This document shows positions 1 through 7,944 of a stretch of 64,000 bases of DNA, one piece after another. Each line of letters opens with the position of its first letter. Position 1 is the stretch's first letter. The stretch covers positions 83,373-147,372 of the forward strand of contig NZ_JAALFE010000012.1 in NCBI RefSeq assembly GCF_011059185.1. The letters are read 5' to 3'. The translations under genes and the position numbers were made by a program. Under the pieces are notes generated by a model, which saw nothing but the letters and a program-made list of their open reading frames with translations, searched no databases and was not told the DNA's origin. The stretch comes from Paragemmobacter kunshanensis (GTDB lineage: Bacteria > Pseudomonadota > Alphaproteobacteria > Rhodobacterales > Rhodobacteraceae).

Positions 1-170
1 CGGGCGATGCAGTGTGGAACGTGGCGATCCGCACGCTGTCGCTGTTTCCGGGCGGGCGCGTGGTGCTGAACGTGGGCGGGGGGGTGGTGCAGGACAGCAC
101 CGCCGATGGCGAATGGGAGGAGGCGCTGTGGAAGGCGCGCTACGCGGAGGGGCTGGCGACGTCCGGCTGA
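1..170 (+). CDS. pabB: Aminodeoxychorismate synthase component I, C-terminal fragment
   Basis: This is the last 55 codons of a gene that begins outside the window; the reading frame starts at base 3 and stops with TGA at 168-170. The fragment reads NVAIRTL early on, then a glycine-rich GGGVVQDSTADGEWEE stretch and EALWKARY, the conserved end of chorismate-utilising enzymes of the PabB/TrpE family. These convert chorismate and glutamine-derived ammonia to 4-amino-4-deoxychorismate for folate synthesis. The following gene overlaps it by about 43 bases and encodes a class IV aminotransferase-fold protein, the usual partner that completes p-aminobenzoate synthesis, which favours PabB over TrpE. 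Confidence 0.8.
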   Translation, partial: GDAVWNVAIRTLSLFPGGRVVLNVGGGVVQDSTADGEWEEALWKARYAEGLATSG

Positions 171-751
171 TCGAGACGGCTCTGTGGGACGGGGCGGCCT
201 TCCCCCGGCTGGCGCTGCATCTGGCGCGGCTGGCGCGCGGGGCTGCGGCCCTGGGGTTCCCCTGCGATCCGGCGGCGGTGGAGCGGGCGCTGTTCGCGGC
301 GGTGGGCGATGCGGCGCTGCGGGTGCGGCTGACGCTGGGGGCTGCGGGGGATATGGAGGTGACGGTGGCGCCCTTGCCTGCAGGGAAGGCGGAATGGCGG
401 GTGGGGCTGGCGGCGGCGCGGCTGGCCTCGGGCGATCCGTGGTTGCGGGTGAAGACGACGCGGCGCGCGGCCTATGACGCGGCGCGGGCGGCGCTGCCTG
501 CGGGGCTGGATGAGGTGGTCTTCCTGAATGAACGCGGCGAGGTCTGCGACGGGACGATCACGACGGTCTTCTTCGACCGGGGGCAGGGGATGCGGACGCC
601 GCCCTTGGCCTGCGGCCTGCTGCCGGGGGTTCTGCGGGCGGAACTGGCGGTGCCGGAGGAGGTGCTGCGGGCGGAGGATCTGCCGCGCGTGCGGCTGTGG
701 GTGGGCAATGCGCTGCGCGGCCTGATCCCGGCGGTCTGGGCGGGGAATTGA
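128..751 (+). CDS. pabC: Class IV aminotransferase-fold protein, probable aminodeoxychorismate lyase
   Basis: This 207-residue PLP enzyme probably releases pyruvate from aminodeoxychorismate to give p-aminobenzoate. The GTG at 128 is chosen because conserved similarity begins shortly after it (RLIETALWDG, residues 13-22) and because an earlier ATG at 14 only adds a low-complexity shadow of the pabB frame. The likely PLP lysine is K109 in the VKTTRR segment, followed by the DEVVFLNERGEVCDGT block typical of the fold. The start lies inside pabB, so the two are translationally coupled. At about 207 residues it is shorter than E. coli PabC (269). A branched-chain aminotransferase-like role cannot be excluded from sequence alone, but the pabB overlap makes it unlikely. 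Confidence 0.72.
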   Translation: MEGALRGGAGDVRLIETALWDGAAFPRLALHLARLARGAAALGFPCDPAAVERALFAAVGDAALRVRLTLGAAGDMEVTVAPLPAGKAEWRVGLAAARLASGDPWLRVKTTRRAAYDAARAALPAGLDEVVFLNERGEVCDGTITTVFFDRGQGMRTPPLACGLLPGVLRAELAVPEEVLRAEDLPRVRLWVGNALRGLIPAVWAGN

Positions 752-799
752 GCGGAGCGCCGGCCGCGTGCCGCGTCCGGCGCAAGCCTTTCCTGTCGT

Positions 800-981
800 C
801 GGCGCCTGCGCGCCTCCTCCGGGGTCAGGGGGCCTTCTGCCCCCTCTTGTCCCGCCTGCGGCGTGCCAATTCACCCCCGAGGGTATTTGTCCCAAGATGA
901 AGACCGGGCCATTTCATCTTGGCCGAAAATACCCTCGGGGGTGAGGAGCGCAGCGACGAGGGGGCGGACAGCCCCCTGCGA
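800..981. repeat. Dispersed palindromic repeat, family A, copy 1
   Basis: This is an imperfect palindrome between the convergent pabC and esterase genes. The core is an inverted pair: a left arm around 872-901 containing GGGTATTTGTCCCAAGATGAA and a right arm around 911-943 containing TTTCATCTTGG and AAAATACCCTCGGGG. An outer GGGGGC pairing occurs near 836 and 970. The same core recurs at 6961-7230, 8561-8655, 15194-15440, 22402-22430, 33232-33266 and 44581-44635. Here it could act as a bidirectional terminator, though no T run is present. Confidence 0.8.
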
Positions 982-989
982 CGGTGGGG

Positions 990-1628
990 TCAGGCGGTGA
1001 GGCAGCGGCGCAGGGCGCTGATGTCGTCGCGCATCACGCCATGGCCTGCGCCGGGGTAGACCTTCGTTTCCATGGCCGCGCCGAGGGCGCTGAGGGTGGC
1101 CGCCGTGTCCTGCACGCGTTGCACGGGAATGTGCGGGTCGCGTTCGTGGACGGAGAGCCAGACGCGGCCCTTGCGATTCCCTCCATAGTCGAAGCGTTTG
1201 GGGCGGTGGCCGTAGAGCGCTTCGGTCGGGGGGCCTTCGGCATCGCCCGTGCCGACGAGGCCGCCGGAGAAGGCGAGGAGGCCCGCGAGGGGTTCGCCCA
1301 TGCGGGCATAGGCCTCGGACGCGAGGCAGGCGCCCTGGGAGAAGCCTGCGAGCCAGATGCGGCCCGGGGGGATGCCCTCGGATGTCAGGGTGGAGATGGC
1401 GTCCGTCACTTGCGCCAAGGCGCGGGTCACGAAGGGTTCCATCTGCGCTGATGGCGCGAGGAAGGAGGTGGGCCACCAGCTGTTGCCGGGGGCCTCGGGC
1501 GCGATGGCCGCCACATCGGGGAGGGCGGCGTGGGACATCAGCGACAGGATGTCGGCGGCCGAGCCGCCGCGACCGTGCAGCAGCACGATCCCGGCGGTGG
1601 CGTTCCTTGAGGGGCCCGCGCGATTCAT
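990..1628 (-). CDS. Phospholipase/carboxylesterase family hydrolase (MhqD-like)
   Basis: This is a 212-residue alpha/beta hydrolase of the Abhydrolase_2 group, which cleaves small carboxylic esters. Visible elements are the oxyanion-loop LLHGRGG near residue 17, the nucleophile elbow GFSQG with Ser97, an Asp in HERDPHIP near 164, and the catalytic His in PGAGHGV near 196. The length is normal for the family. Its start codon overlaps the stop of the upstream VOC dioxygenase by 4 bases, so the two form a coupled pair. The same pairing (MhqO dioxygenase with MhqD esterase) is known in Bacillus as a quinone and hydroquinone stress unit; transferring that role here is inference. No signal peptide is seen, so it is cytoplasmic. 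Confidence 0.85.
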   Translation of the reverse strand: MNRAGPSRNATAGIVLLHGRGGSAADILSLMSHAALPDVAAIAPEAPGNSWWPTSFLAPSAQMEPFVTRALAQVTDAISTLTSEGIPPGRIWLAGFSQGACLASEAYARMGEPLAGLLAFSGGLVGTGDAEGPPTEALYGHRPKRFDYGGNRKGRVWLSVHERDPHIPVQRVQDTAATLSALGAAMETKVYPGAGHGVMRDDISALRRCLTA

Positions 1629-2536
1629 GCGGGGACCTTGAGTTTCGGCAGCGTGGCCTCAATCCGGTCGCGCAGGCGTTCGTGCTGCGGGGGGAGTTTC
1701 AGTGCGGTGCCGAGGGTTTCGACGGGCTCGTCCACCGCGAAGCCCGGCGGGTCGGTGGCGATTTCGAACAGCACGCCGCCCGGTTCGCGGAAGTAGATCG
1801 CGTTGAAATACTGCCGGTCGATGACGGGCGTGGTGCGGTGGCCGAATTTCAGCAGCGCCTCCTGCCAGTGGTGCTGATCCTCTTGCGTCTTGGCGCGGAA
1901 GGCGACGTGATGGATCGTTCCCTTGCCGGGGCGCGGGACGGTGGGGACATCGGCGCGCCAGATGTCGATGATGTTGGCGCGGTCATTGCCCGGCGCCTTG
2001 AGCCGGAGGCGTTCGCCGCCGGGGCTGCGTTCGCTGCCCTGCACCTCATAGCCGAAGGCCTCGGTCAGGAGGCGCGCGGTGGGGTCGGGGTCGCGTTCCC
2101 AGAGGGTGACGGAATGGAAGCCGTGCCGGTCAGCCGCGCCTTCGGTTTCGATCAGTTCCACGGGGGCGCCGTCGGGATCGCGCAGCGTGAGGACGCGCTG
2201 GCCGAAGCGCAGCGTCGGCGCGGGGAGGAAGTTGTCGCCTTCCGACATCTCGTCGATCATCGTGTCGAAGTCGCCCTTCGGGATGGCATAGGCATAGGCC
2301 GAGGCCATGCCGGGGCCGGCGCGGCCGGGGCCTGCTTCGGCGAAGGGGAAGAAGGTGAGGATGGTGCCCGCGCTGCCCGTATGGTCGCCGTAATAGAGGT
2401 GGTAGGTGTCGGGGGCGTCGAAGTTCACCGTCTTCTTCACGAGGCGCTGTTTCAGCGTGCCTGCGTAGAAGTCGACATTGGCCTGCGGCGGGCCGGAGAT
2501 GGCGGTGACGTGGTGAAGGCCGGGGATCCTGGTCAT
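1625..2536 (-). CDS. VOC-fold ring-cleaving dioxygenase (MhqO-like)
   Basis: This is a 303-residue protein with two glyoxalase/extradiol-dioxygenase modules. The metal-binding pattern is visible as HHV at residues 8-10, a second module opening with HGFHSVTLWERD in the middle, HHVAFR near 200 and a final FEIATD ligand block. The ATG at 2534-2536 is chosen because GLHHVTAISG must lie at the extreme N terminus; a longer in-frame extension to 2743 is low complexity. A weak AAAGGG site precedes it. The family opens hydroxylated aromatic rings using Fe(II). It is the first gene of a two-gene operon with the downstream esterase and is transcribed divergently from aspS across about 208 bases. Substrate is unknown. 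Confidence 0.85.
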   Translation of the reverse strand: MTRIPGLHHVTAISGPPQANVDFYAGTLKQRLVKKTVNFDAPDTYHLYYGDHTGSAGTILTFFPFAEAGPGRAGPGMASAYAYAIPKGDFDTMIDEMSEGDNFLPAPTLRFGQRVLTLRDPDGAPVELIETEGAADRHGFHSVTLWERDPDPTARLLTEAFGYEVQGSERSPGGERLRLKAPGNDRANIIDIWRADVPTVPRPGKGTIHHVAFRAKTQEDQHHWQEALLKFGHRTTPVIDRQYFNAIYFREPGGVLFEIATDPPGFAVDEPVETLGTALKLPPQHERLRDRIEATLPKLKVPA

Positions 2537-2744
2537 GGCTTTGCCCTTTCGGCTGATGTTTGCTGTTGCCACCCATATGGGGCCGGTGCGCGGATGTGGG
2601 AAGCGGGCAGGGGCGCGCGGGAGTTGTGCAGCGATGCACGAATGGGCCGCCGGTCCCGTGCGGCCCCCGTGCGGGCCTTGACTTCGTCTGCGCCAAGGGG
2701 TGTATCGGCGCGATGACCGAAGATGCCTCGCAAGGGGGAGCATG

Positions 2745-4526
2745 ATGCACGCCTATCGCAGCCATACCTGCGCCGAATTGAACAAAGCCCATGTGGGCCA
2801 GACGGTCCGCCTGTCGGGCTGGGTGCATCGCGTGCGCGATCACGGGGGCGTGCTGTTCATCGACCTGCGCGACCATTACGGGATCACGCAGGTTCTGGCG
2901 GACAGTGACAGCCCCGCCTTTGCCGAGATCGAGAAGGTGCGGGCGGAGTGGGTCATCTGCATCGACGGGCGCGTGAAGGCGCGGGATGCGGCGCTGGTGA
3001 ACCCCAAGATCCCGACCGGGGAGGTCGAGGTCTATGCCACCGGCATGACGGTGCTGGGGGCTGCGGAAGAGCTGCCGATGCCGGTCTTCGGCGAGGTGGA
3101 TTATCCCGAAGAGACGCGGTTGACCTATCGCTTCCTCGATCTGCGGCGGGAGAAGCTGCATCGGAACATGATGCTGCGCTCGAACGTGGTGCGCAGCTTG
3201 CGCAACCGGATGTGGGGGCAGGGGTTCAACGAATTCCAGACGCCGATCATCACGGCGTCTTCGCCGGAAGGAGCGCGGGATTTCCTTGTTCCCAGCCGTC
3301 TGCATCCGGGCAAGTTCTATGCGCTGCCGCAGGCGCCGCAGCAGTTCAAGCAGTTGATCATGGTGGCGGGGTTCGACCGTTACTTCCAGATCGCGCCCTG
3401 TTTCCGGGACGAGGATCCGCGCGCGGACCGGTCGCCCACCGATTTCTACCAGCTGGACGTGGAGATGAGCTTCGTCGAGCAGGAGGATGTCTTTGCCGCC
3501 GTGCAGCCCGTCATTCAGGGGCTGTTCGAGGAGTTCCGGCCGGATTGCAAGGTGCCGTCGGAATGGCCGCGCATCGCCTACAAGGATTCGCTGCTGTGGT
3601 ATGGCAGCGACAAGCCGGACCTGCGCAACCCGATCAGGATGCAGGTGGTGAGCGAGCATTTCCGGGGGTCGGGCTTTGCAGTGTTCGCGAAGCTGCTGGA
3701 GAACGAGGGGACCGAGGTGCGGGCGATCCCCGCGCCGACGGGGGGCAGCCGGAAGTTCTGTGACCGGATGAATGCCTTTGCCCAGAAGGAAGGTCTGCCG
3801 GGGATGGGGTATATCTTCTGGCGGGAGGCCGAGGATGGGTCGGGGATGGAGGCGGCGGGGCCGCTGGCCAAGAATATCGGACCCGAACGGACCGAGGCGA
3901 TCCGGCAGCAGCTTGGGCTGGGGCTGGGCGATGCGGCCTTCTTCCTTGGCGGCAAGCCCGAGCAGTTCGTGTCCTTTGCGGGCAAAGCGCGCAACGAGAT
4001 CGGGCGCGAGTTGGGGCTGGCGGAGACGGATACGTTCCGTTTCGCCTGGATCGTGGACTTCCCGATGTATGAGAAGACCGATGACGGGAAGATCGACTTT
4101 TCCCACAACCCCTTCTCCATGCCGCAGGGGGGGATGGAGGCGCTGATGGGCGATCCCTTGGCGGTGCATGCCTATCAGTATGACCTTGCCTGCAACGGCT
4201 ATGAGCTGATTTCGGGCGGCATCCGCAACCACAAGCCCGAGATCATGTACAAGGCCTTTGAATTGGCCGGATACCCCAACAGCGAAGTGGACAAGCGGTT
4301 CGGGGGGATGGTGAAGGCGTTCAAATATGGCGCGCCGCCGCACGGGGGTTGCGCCATGGGGATCGACCGGGCGGTGATGCTCTTGGCGGATGAACAGAAC
4401 ATCCGCGAGGTGATCATGTTCCCGATGAACCAGCGCGCCGAGGACCTGCTGATGGGCGCGCCGAGCGAGCCCTTGAACGAGCAGCTGCGCGAGTTGCGGC
4501 TGCGGGTCGTGCCGAAGGATCAGTAA
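2745..4526 (+). CDS. aspS: Aspartyl-tRNA synthetase
   Basis: This class II synthetase of 593 residues charges tRNA-Asp (in many alphaproteobacteria also tRNA-Asn, the non-discriminating type). The N-terminal OB fold carries [14 protein letters not shown] near residue 25. Class II motif 2 appears as [19 protein letters not shown] near 220, and motif 3 as [13 protein letters not shown] near 533. A bacterial GAD insertion domain accounts for the length. Two adjacent ATGs exist at 2742 and 2745; 2745 gives MHAYRSH and better spacing from the AGGGGGAG ribosome site at 2732-2739. The upstream ATG at 2700 adds only non-conserved residues. A possible promoter (TTGACT at 2678-2683) is weak. A strong hairpin terminator lies at 4651-4679. 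Confidence 0.97.
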   Translation: MHAYRSHTCAELNKAHVGQTVRLSGWVHRVRDHGGVLFIDLRDHYGITQVLADSDSPAFAEIEKVRAEWVICIDGRVKARDAALVNPKIPTGEVEVYATGMTVLGAAEELPMPVFGEVDYPEETRLTYRFLDLRREKLHRNMMLRSNVVRSLRNRMWGQGFNEFQTPIITASSPEGARDFLVPSRLHPGKFYALPQAPQQFKQLIMVAGFDRYFQIAPCFRDEDPRADRSPTDFYQLDVEMSFVEQEDVFAAVQPVIQGLFEEFRPDCKVPSEWPRIAYKDSLLWYGSDKPDLRNPIRMQVVSEHFRGSGFAVFAKLLENEGTEVRAIPAPTGGSRKFCDRMNAFAQKEGLPGMGYIFWREAEDGSGMEAAGPLAKNIGPERTEAIRQQLGLGLGDAAFFLGGKPEQFVSFAGKARNEIGRELGLAETDTFRFAWIVDFPMYEKTDDGKIDFSHNPFSMPQGGMEALMGDPLAVHAYQYDLACNGYELISGGIRNHKPEIMYKAFELAGYPNSEVDKRFGGMVKAFKYGAPPHGGCAMGIDRAVMLLADEQNIREVIMFPMNQRAEDLLMGAPSEPLNEQLRELRLRVVPKDQ

Positions 4527-4581
4527 TGGGGAGGGGCGCCGGGGGCGCCCCTTCTGCTTTGGGGGTCTGCGGTTTGTTGGG

Positions 4582-4648
4582 CCGAACACCCCCTCCCGCC
4601 GAACACCCCCTCCCGCCAAACACCCCCTCCGCCGAACACCCCCTCCCC
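4582..4648. repeat. Tandem array of a 17-base unit
   Basis: Four adjacent copies of CCGAACACCCCCTCCCG or close variants occupy 4582-4598, 4599-4615, 4616-4631 (one base short) and 4632-4648. The array lies between the aspS stop codon and its terminator hairpin, so it would be transcribed in the aspS 3' untranslated region. Near-identity of the units suggests recent slippage expansion. Confidence 0.85.
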
Positions 4649-4650
4649 AG

Positions 4651-4679
4651 CCCTCCCCCATGCTGGGGGAGGGGGTTTT
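4651..4679 (+). terminator. Intrinsic terminator of aspS
   Basis: A perfect 10-bp stem (CCCTCCCCCA at 4651-4660 with TGGGGGAGGG at 4664-4673) has a three-base loop and is followed by GG and TTTT at 4676-4679. It sits 124 bases after the aspS stop and 61 bases before the next start. Confidence 0.75.
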
Positions 4680-4740
4680 GGGCCCCCCTCGCCAAGCCGG
4701 GCATTCCCTGCCAGTCTGTCGCCCTGACCCGAGGTGATCC

Positions 4741-5226
4741 ATGCTGCCGCATCCGCCGCTTTATTCCGCATCCGTCCCCGTCTTCCGGCATTACCTGGAG
4801 CGGGTATCGCTGATCGTGGAGCGGGCGGGGCAAGCGGCGATGGGGGCGCGGATCGCGGATGCCTTTCCCGCCGAGCAGCAATTCGGCACGGCGGCGGGCT
4901 TCGCGCTGCGGGTGGCCTGTCCGCTGGCCGGGCGCGAGGTGCCGGACCTGCCCGCCGCGCTGGGCCCGCGGCTGGCGGTGGCGCGGGCGGTGCTGGGGGC
5001 GATGAAGCCCGCGGAGTTCGAAGGGGCGGAGGCGCGGCTGATCCGGCATCGGGCGGGCGAGGCCTGGCTGGAGCAGGAGGGGGCGGCCTTCCTGCATCTC
5101 TACGGGATGCCGAACTTCCTGTTCCACCTGACCATGGGCTATGCCGCGCTGCGGGCGGCGGGGGTGGCGCTGGGCAAGGCGGATTTCGACGGGTTCCATG
5201 CCTATCCCCCGGGATTTGCGTTCTGA
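4741..5226 (+). CDS. DUF1993 family protein
   Basis: This 161-residue all-helical cytoplasmic protein of the DUF1993 family has no established biochemical role. Recognisable family features are the N-terminal YSASVPVFRHYLE, a central LRVACPLAGREVPDLP, and the C-terminal LYGMPNFLFHLTMGYAALR followed by GVALGKADF. The ATG at 4741 follows a close GAGGTGA site. A second, only distantly similar member lies at 24325-24816, with the same C-terminal layout (FLNLYSLPQFYFHIATAYNIL), so the window carries two paralogues. The gene is the first after the aspS terminator, with a GNAT gene 56 bases downstream on the same strand; the two may be co-transcribed. Confidence 0.85.
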   Translation: MLPHPPLYSASVPVFRHYLERVSLIVERAGQAAMGARIADAFPAEQQFGTAAGFALRVACPLAGREVPDLPAALGPRLAVARAVLGAMKPAEFEGAEARLIRHRAGEAWLEQEGAAFLHLYGMPNFLFHLTMGYAALRAAGVALGKADFDGFHAYPPGFAF

Positions 5227-5282
5227 TCTTGCGATTGTGGCCCGGGGCGGGGCAGAAGGGGGAAAGGCTGGGGAGGCGGGCA

Positions 5283-5981
5283 ATGGCGGGCAAATTGATC
5301 GAGGGATGGCAGGCGGCGGACTGGCCGGGGGAGGCGCCCCTGGAGGGGCGCCATGCGCGGCTGGTGCGGCTGGATGCCGATGCCCATGCGGCGGATCTTT
5401 TCGCGGCCTTTGCCGGGCATGACGGGCTGTGGGATTACATGCCCTATGGCCCCTTCCATTCCGCCGCCGCCTATCACCGCTGGGCGAAGGAGGCGACGGC
5501 GGGCAAGGATCCGGTGTTCTGGGCCATCCACGCCGAAGGGGCGGCGCATCCCTCGGGCGTGGCCTCCTTCCTGCGGATCACGCCCGACCATGGCAGCATC
5601 GAGGTGGGGCATATCTGCCTGTCGCCCGCGCTGCAGCGGGGGCGGGCGGCGACCGAGGCCATGTTCCTGATGATGGACTGGGCCTTTGCGCATGGCTATC
5701 GGCGCTATGAATGGAAATGCAACGCGCTGAACCTGCCGTCGCGGCGGGCGGCGCAGCGGTTGGGCTTTTCCTATGAGGGCGTGTTCCGCCAGCATATGGT
5801 GATCAAGGGGGCGAACCGGGATTCGGCCTGGTTCTCGATCATCGACAGCGAATGGCCTGCCCTGCGCGAGGCCTATGCGGCCTGGCTGTCGCCCGCGAAT
5901 TTCGACGCAGGCGGGCGCCAGCGCGAGCGGCTGTCGGACCTGACGCAACTGGTGCGCGCGGCATCGGACCCGGCGCTGTAA
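5283..5981 (+). CDS. GNAT acetyltransferase, RimJ/RimL type
   Basis: This 232-residue acetyltransferase transfers acetyl from acetyl-CoA to an amine of unknown identity. The ATG at 5283 gives MAGKLIEGWQ; the upstream frame from 4734 is a shadow of the DUF1993 gene. The CoA-binding segment is ICLSPALQRGRAATEAMFLM near residue 118, where the usual Q/R-x-x-G-x-G/A is seen as QRGRAA. The following block RRYEWKCNALNLPSRRAAQRLGFSYEG is the typical RimJ/RimL end, matching proteins that acetylate protein N termini or small amines. The C-terminal tail after residue 200 is an extension with no recognised motif. It likely shares a transcript with the DUF1993 gene. Confidence 0.85.
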   Translation: MAGKLIEGWQAADWPGEAPLEGRHARLVRLDADAHAADLFAAFAGHDGLWDYMPYGPFHSAAAYHRWAKEATAGKDPVFWAIHAEGAAHPSGVASFLRITPDHGSIEVGHICLSPALQRGRAATEAMFLMMDWAFAHGYRRYEWKCNALNLPSRRAAQRLGFSYEGVFRQHMVIKGANRDSAWFSIIDSEWPALREAYAAWLSPANFDAGGRQRERLSDLTQLVRAASDPAL

Positions 5982-5989
5982 CCCGCGCC

Positions 5990-6094
5990 TCAATCCGGGT
6001 AGAGCGTCACCAGCCGCAGGTTGACGGCATCGCGCAGCGCCGGGGGAAGCGGCGGGGGCGGGGCGGGCGGCATCTGGGGGGCGGCCTGGGTCAT
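5990..6094 (-). CDS. Possible 34-residue small protein
   Basis: A short open frame of 35 codons runs on the minus strand between the GNAT and epimerase genes. The N half is Pro/Ala-rich and the C half reads DAVNLRLVTLYPD before TGA. An AGGA ribosome site lies seven bases upstream of the ATG (6092-6094). No other gene explains this stretch. The C-terminal part looks like ordinary protein rather than GC-rich noise, but 34 codons is short enough for chance. I do not recognise a family. Confidence 0.4.
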   Translation of the reverse strand: MTQAAPQMPPAPPPPLPPALRDAVNLRLVTLYPD

Positions 6095-6260
6095 GGGGCG
6101 ATCCTGCGCGGCGGCTGTGGCGAATCTTTGGCAAGTCCTGCGCCAATCCTGCGGCGAGAGGCGTTAAGCGCCGGTAAAGGCCCCTGCGACCGCCCGGCCC
6201 CTTGCGCGGGGGGCGGGGCGCACCCATAACCCGGGACGAGAGCTTGTGAGGGAGTGACCG

Positions 6261-6665
6261 ATGATCGGACGACTGAACCATGTGGCCATTGCCGTGCCGG
6301 ATCTGGCGGCGGCGGCAGAGCAGTATCGCGGCACGCTGGGCGCGAAGGTCGGCGCGCCGCAGGACGAGCCCGATCATGGGGTGACGGTGGTCTTCATCGA
6401 ATTGCCGAACACGAAGATCGAACTCCTCTATCCCCTCGGCGAGACTTCCCCCATCGCGGGCTTCCTGGAGAAGAACCCGGCGGGGGGCATCCATCACATC
6501 TGCTATGAGGTGGAGGATATCCTTGCGGCGCGCGACCGGCTGAAGGCCTCGGGCGCGCGGGTGCTGGGCTCGGGTGAGCCGAAGATCGGGGCGCATGGCA
6601 AGCCGGTGCTGTTCCTGCATCCCAAGGATTTCAACGGCTGCCTTGTCGAGCTGGAACAGGTGTGA
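6261..6665 (+). CDS. mce: Methylmalonyl-CoA epimerase
   Basis: This 134-residue VOC-fold enzyme interconverts (R)- and (S)-methylmalonyl-CoA in propionyl-CoA assimilation and in the ethylmalonyl-CoA pathway. Metal ligands of the family are visible: His7 in LNHVAIAV, a histidine in GGIHHICYEV near residue 78, and the final Glu in CLVELEQV. The sequence IELLYPLGETSPIAGFLEKNPAGG is characteristic. The length is that of the family. The ATG at 6261 follows a GGGAGTGACC site. The DUF1467 gene starts 4 bases after its stop, a pair I believe is common in this order. The mutase chaperone MeaB lies far away at 28835; the mutase genes are not in the window. Confidence 0.93.
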   Translation: MIGRLNHVAIAVPDLAAAAEQYRGTLGAKVGAPQDEPDHGVTVVFIELPNTKIELLYPLGETSPIAGFLEKNPAGGIHHICYEVEDILAARDRLKASGARVLGSGEPKIGAHGKPVLFLHPKDFNGCLVELEQV

Positions 6666-6669
6666 CGCG

Positions 6670-6939
6670 ATGAGCATCACCTCGGCCATGGTGCTTTATG
6701 CCGTGACCTGGTTCATGGTCTTCTTCATCGTGCTGCCCTTGCGCTTTGTCAGCCAGGGCGATGCGGGCGATGTGGTGCCCGGCACGCCGAAAAGCGCCCC
6801 GGCGACCGAGATCGTGGGGCGGAAGGCGAAGCTGACGACGCTGATCGCGACGCTGGTCTGGGCGGTTCTGGCGGGGATCATCCTGTCGGGGGTGATCTCG
6901 ATCCGCGATATCGACCTGCGCGGGGTGATGACGGGGTGA
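6670..6939 (+). CDS. DUF1467 family membrane protein
   Basis: This 89-residue protein has two transmembrane helices: residues about 3-22 (SAMVLYAVTWFMVFFIVLPL) and 55-75 (LIATLVWAVLAGIILSGVIS). Between them lies a short polar segment with PGTPKSAPATEIVGRKA, a DUF1467 family signature. It is known only as an alphaproteobacterial inner-membrane protein with no assigned function. The start at 6670 lies 4 bases after the epimerase stop, so the two are an operon, but there is no evidence of a shared pathway. A longer frame from 6574 is a shadow of the epimerase. Confidence 0.88.
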   Translation: MSITSAMVLYAVTWFMVFFIVLPLRFVSQGDAGDVVPGTPKSAPATEIVGRKAKLTTLIATLVWAVLAGIILSGVISIRDIDLRGVMTG

Positions 6940-6960
6940 TCAACCCCTGCCCGCGGTGAT

Positions 6961-7230
6961 CCGGCGGAGCGGCGTGCCGCCGCAAGGTTTTCCTCTCGCC
7001 TGCGCGCCTGCGCGCTTCGGCTCGGTTGCCGGGGGTTCCCCCCGGACCCCCGGGGTATTTGGGCCAAGATGAAGTGGCATGGTCTTCATCTTGGGAAAAA
7101 TACCCTCGGGGGTGAATTGGCCCGCGAAGCGGGACAAGAGGGGGCGGAACGCCCCCTGAACACCGAGCCGGACGCGCGGCACGCGCGGGAGGCGAGAGGA
7201 AAGGCTTGCGGCGGCACGCCGCTCCGCCGG
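6961..7230. repeat. Family A repeat, copy 2: 270-bp imperfect palindrome
   Basis: The whole stretch between the convergent DUF1467 and EI24 genes is one inverted repeat. The outer arms run from CCGGCGGAGCGGCG at 6961 and end with CGGCACGCCGCTCCGCCGG at 7230. The inner arms are GGGTATTTGGGCCAAGATGAAG (7053-7074) and CTTCATCTTGGGAAAAATACCC (7084-7105). Intermediate segments such as CCTCTCGCCTGCGCGC also have their complement in the right arm. The copy at 15194-15440 matches it nearly base for base over most of its length. There is no open frame of credible coding character. Confidence 0.9.
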
Positions 7231-7231
7231 A

Positions 7232-7927
7232 TCAGCGGCGGGTCAGGCGGTGGAAGAGATGGGTGAAGGTCGCCACGCCGAGGACCGGGATCACGAGGTT
7301 CACGAGCGGGATCGAGAGCGGCGCCGCCATCAGGATGCCCGCGCCCCAGATGCGGGCCTTGTTGGCGCGCCAGAGATCGCGCGCCTCGGTCCGCGGCATG
7401 CGGCGCTGGGCGACGAGGGTGAAATATTCCCGCCCCAGCAGATAGCCGTTCAGCCCCCAGAACAGCACCGGCACCAGTGGCCCGGCAAAGGGCCAGAGCA
7501 GGAGCGCCACGAGGTTCGCGACCAGCGCCACGCCGAAGAAGTTGACCGCGCCGATCAGCCCGTCGGCCGCGCCCTGCGGGCGGGCGGGCGCAAGGCCGGG
7601 ATAGTGGCGATCCTCGACCGCATCGGCCACGGTTTCGAGGAAGAGCCCGGTGAAGGCCGAGGCGACGGGCACCATCAGGAAGACCGAGGCGAGCAGCATC
7701 AGCAGGATCGAGCCGATGGAGAGCAGCGTATCCAGCCCCCCGACCGGGCCGAGCAGCGGCAGGTCGGTGGTTTCGGGCACCAGCCACTGGATCGCCCCCA
7801 GCATCAGCGCATAGAGCGCGACCAGAAGCGCCAGGGTCAGCGCCACGCCCAGAAGGACGACGCGGCGGAAGCGGGCATCGCCCCATTGGCCGAGCGCGGC
7901 AAGGAAGGAGGACAGGATCAGGCCCAT
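7232..7927 (-). CDS. EI24/CysZ-like integral membrane protein
   Basis: This 231-residue EI24-domain protein has four or more hydrophobic helices: residues about 24-52 (LLGVALTLALLVALYALMLG), 64-95 (LLSIGSILLMLLASVFLMVP), 130-165 and 195-218. CysZ of E. coli, a sulfate permease, is the best-known relative, but EI24 is a broad family and the substrate is not evident. The ATG at 7925-7927 is chosen because it opens a normal N terminus (MGLILSSFLAALGQW); upstream frame to 8053 overlaps the nitroreductase. It follows the nitroreductase stop by 17 bases, so the two are probably co-transcribed. The 3' end abuts the giant palindrome. Confidence 0.82.
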   Translation of the reverse strand: MGLILSSFLAALGQWGDARFRRVVLLGVALTLALLVALYALMLGAIQWLVPETTDLPLLGPVGGLDTLLSIGSILLMLLASVFLMVPVASAFTGLFLETVADAVEDRHYPGLAPARPQGAADGLIGAVNFFGVALVANLVALLLWPFAGPLVPVLFWGLNGYLLGREYFTLVAQRRMPRTEARDLWRANKARIWGAGILMAAPLSIPLVNLVIPVLGVATFTHLFHRLTRR

Positions 7928-7944
7928 GCGGCGGCGCCTCCGGT

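Noticed and set aside
2678..2706. TTGACT with TGTATC as an aspS promoter
   Set aside because: The -10 half matches too few consensus bases to list with confidence, although position is suitable.
2713..2745. Ten-codon frame [10 protein letters not shown] ending on the aspS start
   Set aside because: It has no ribosome site, only one Asp codon and no hairpin between it and aspS, so there is no case for a leader peptide.
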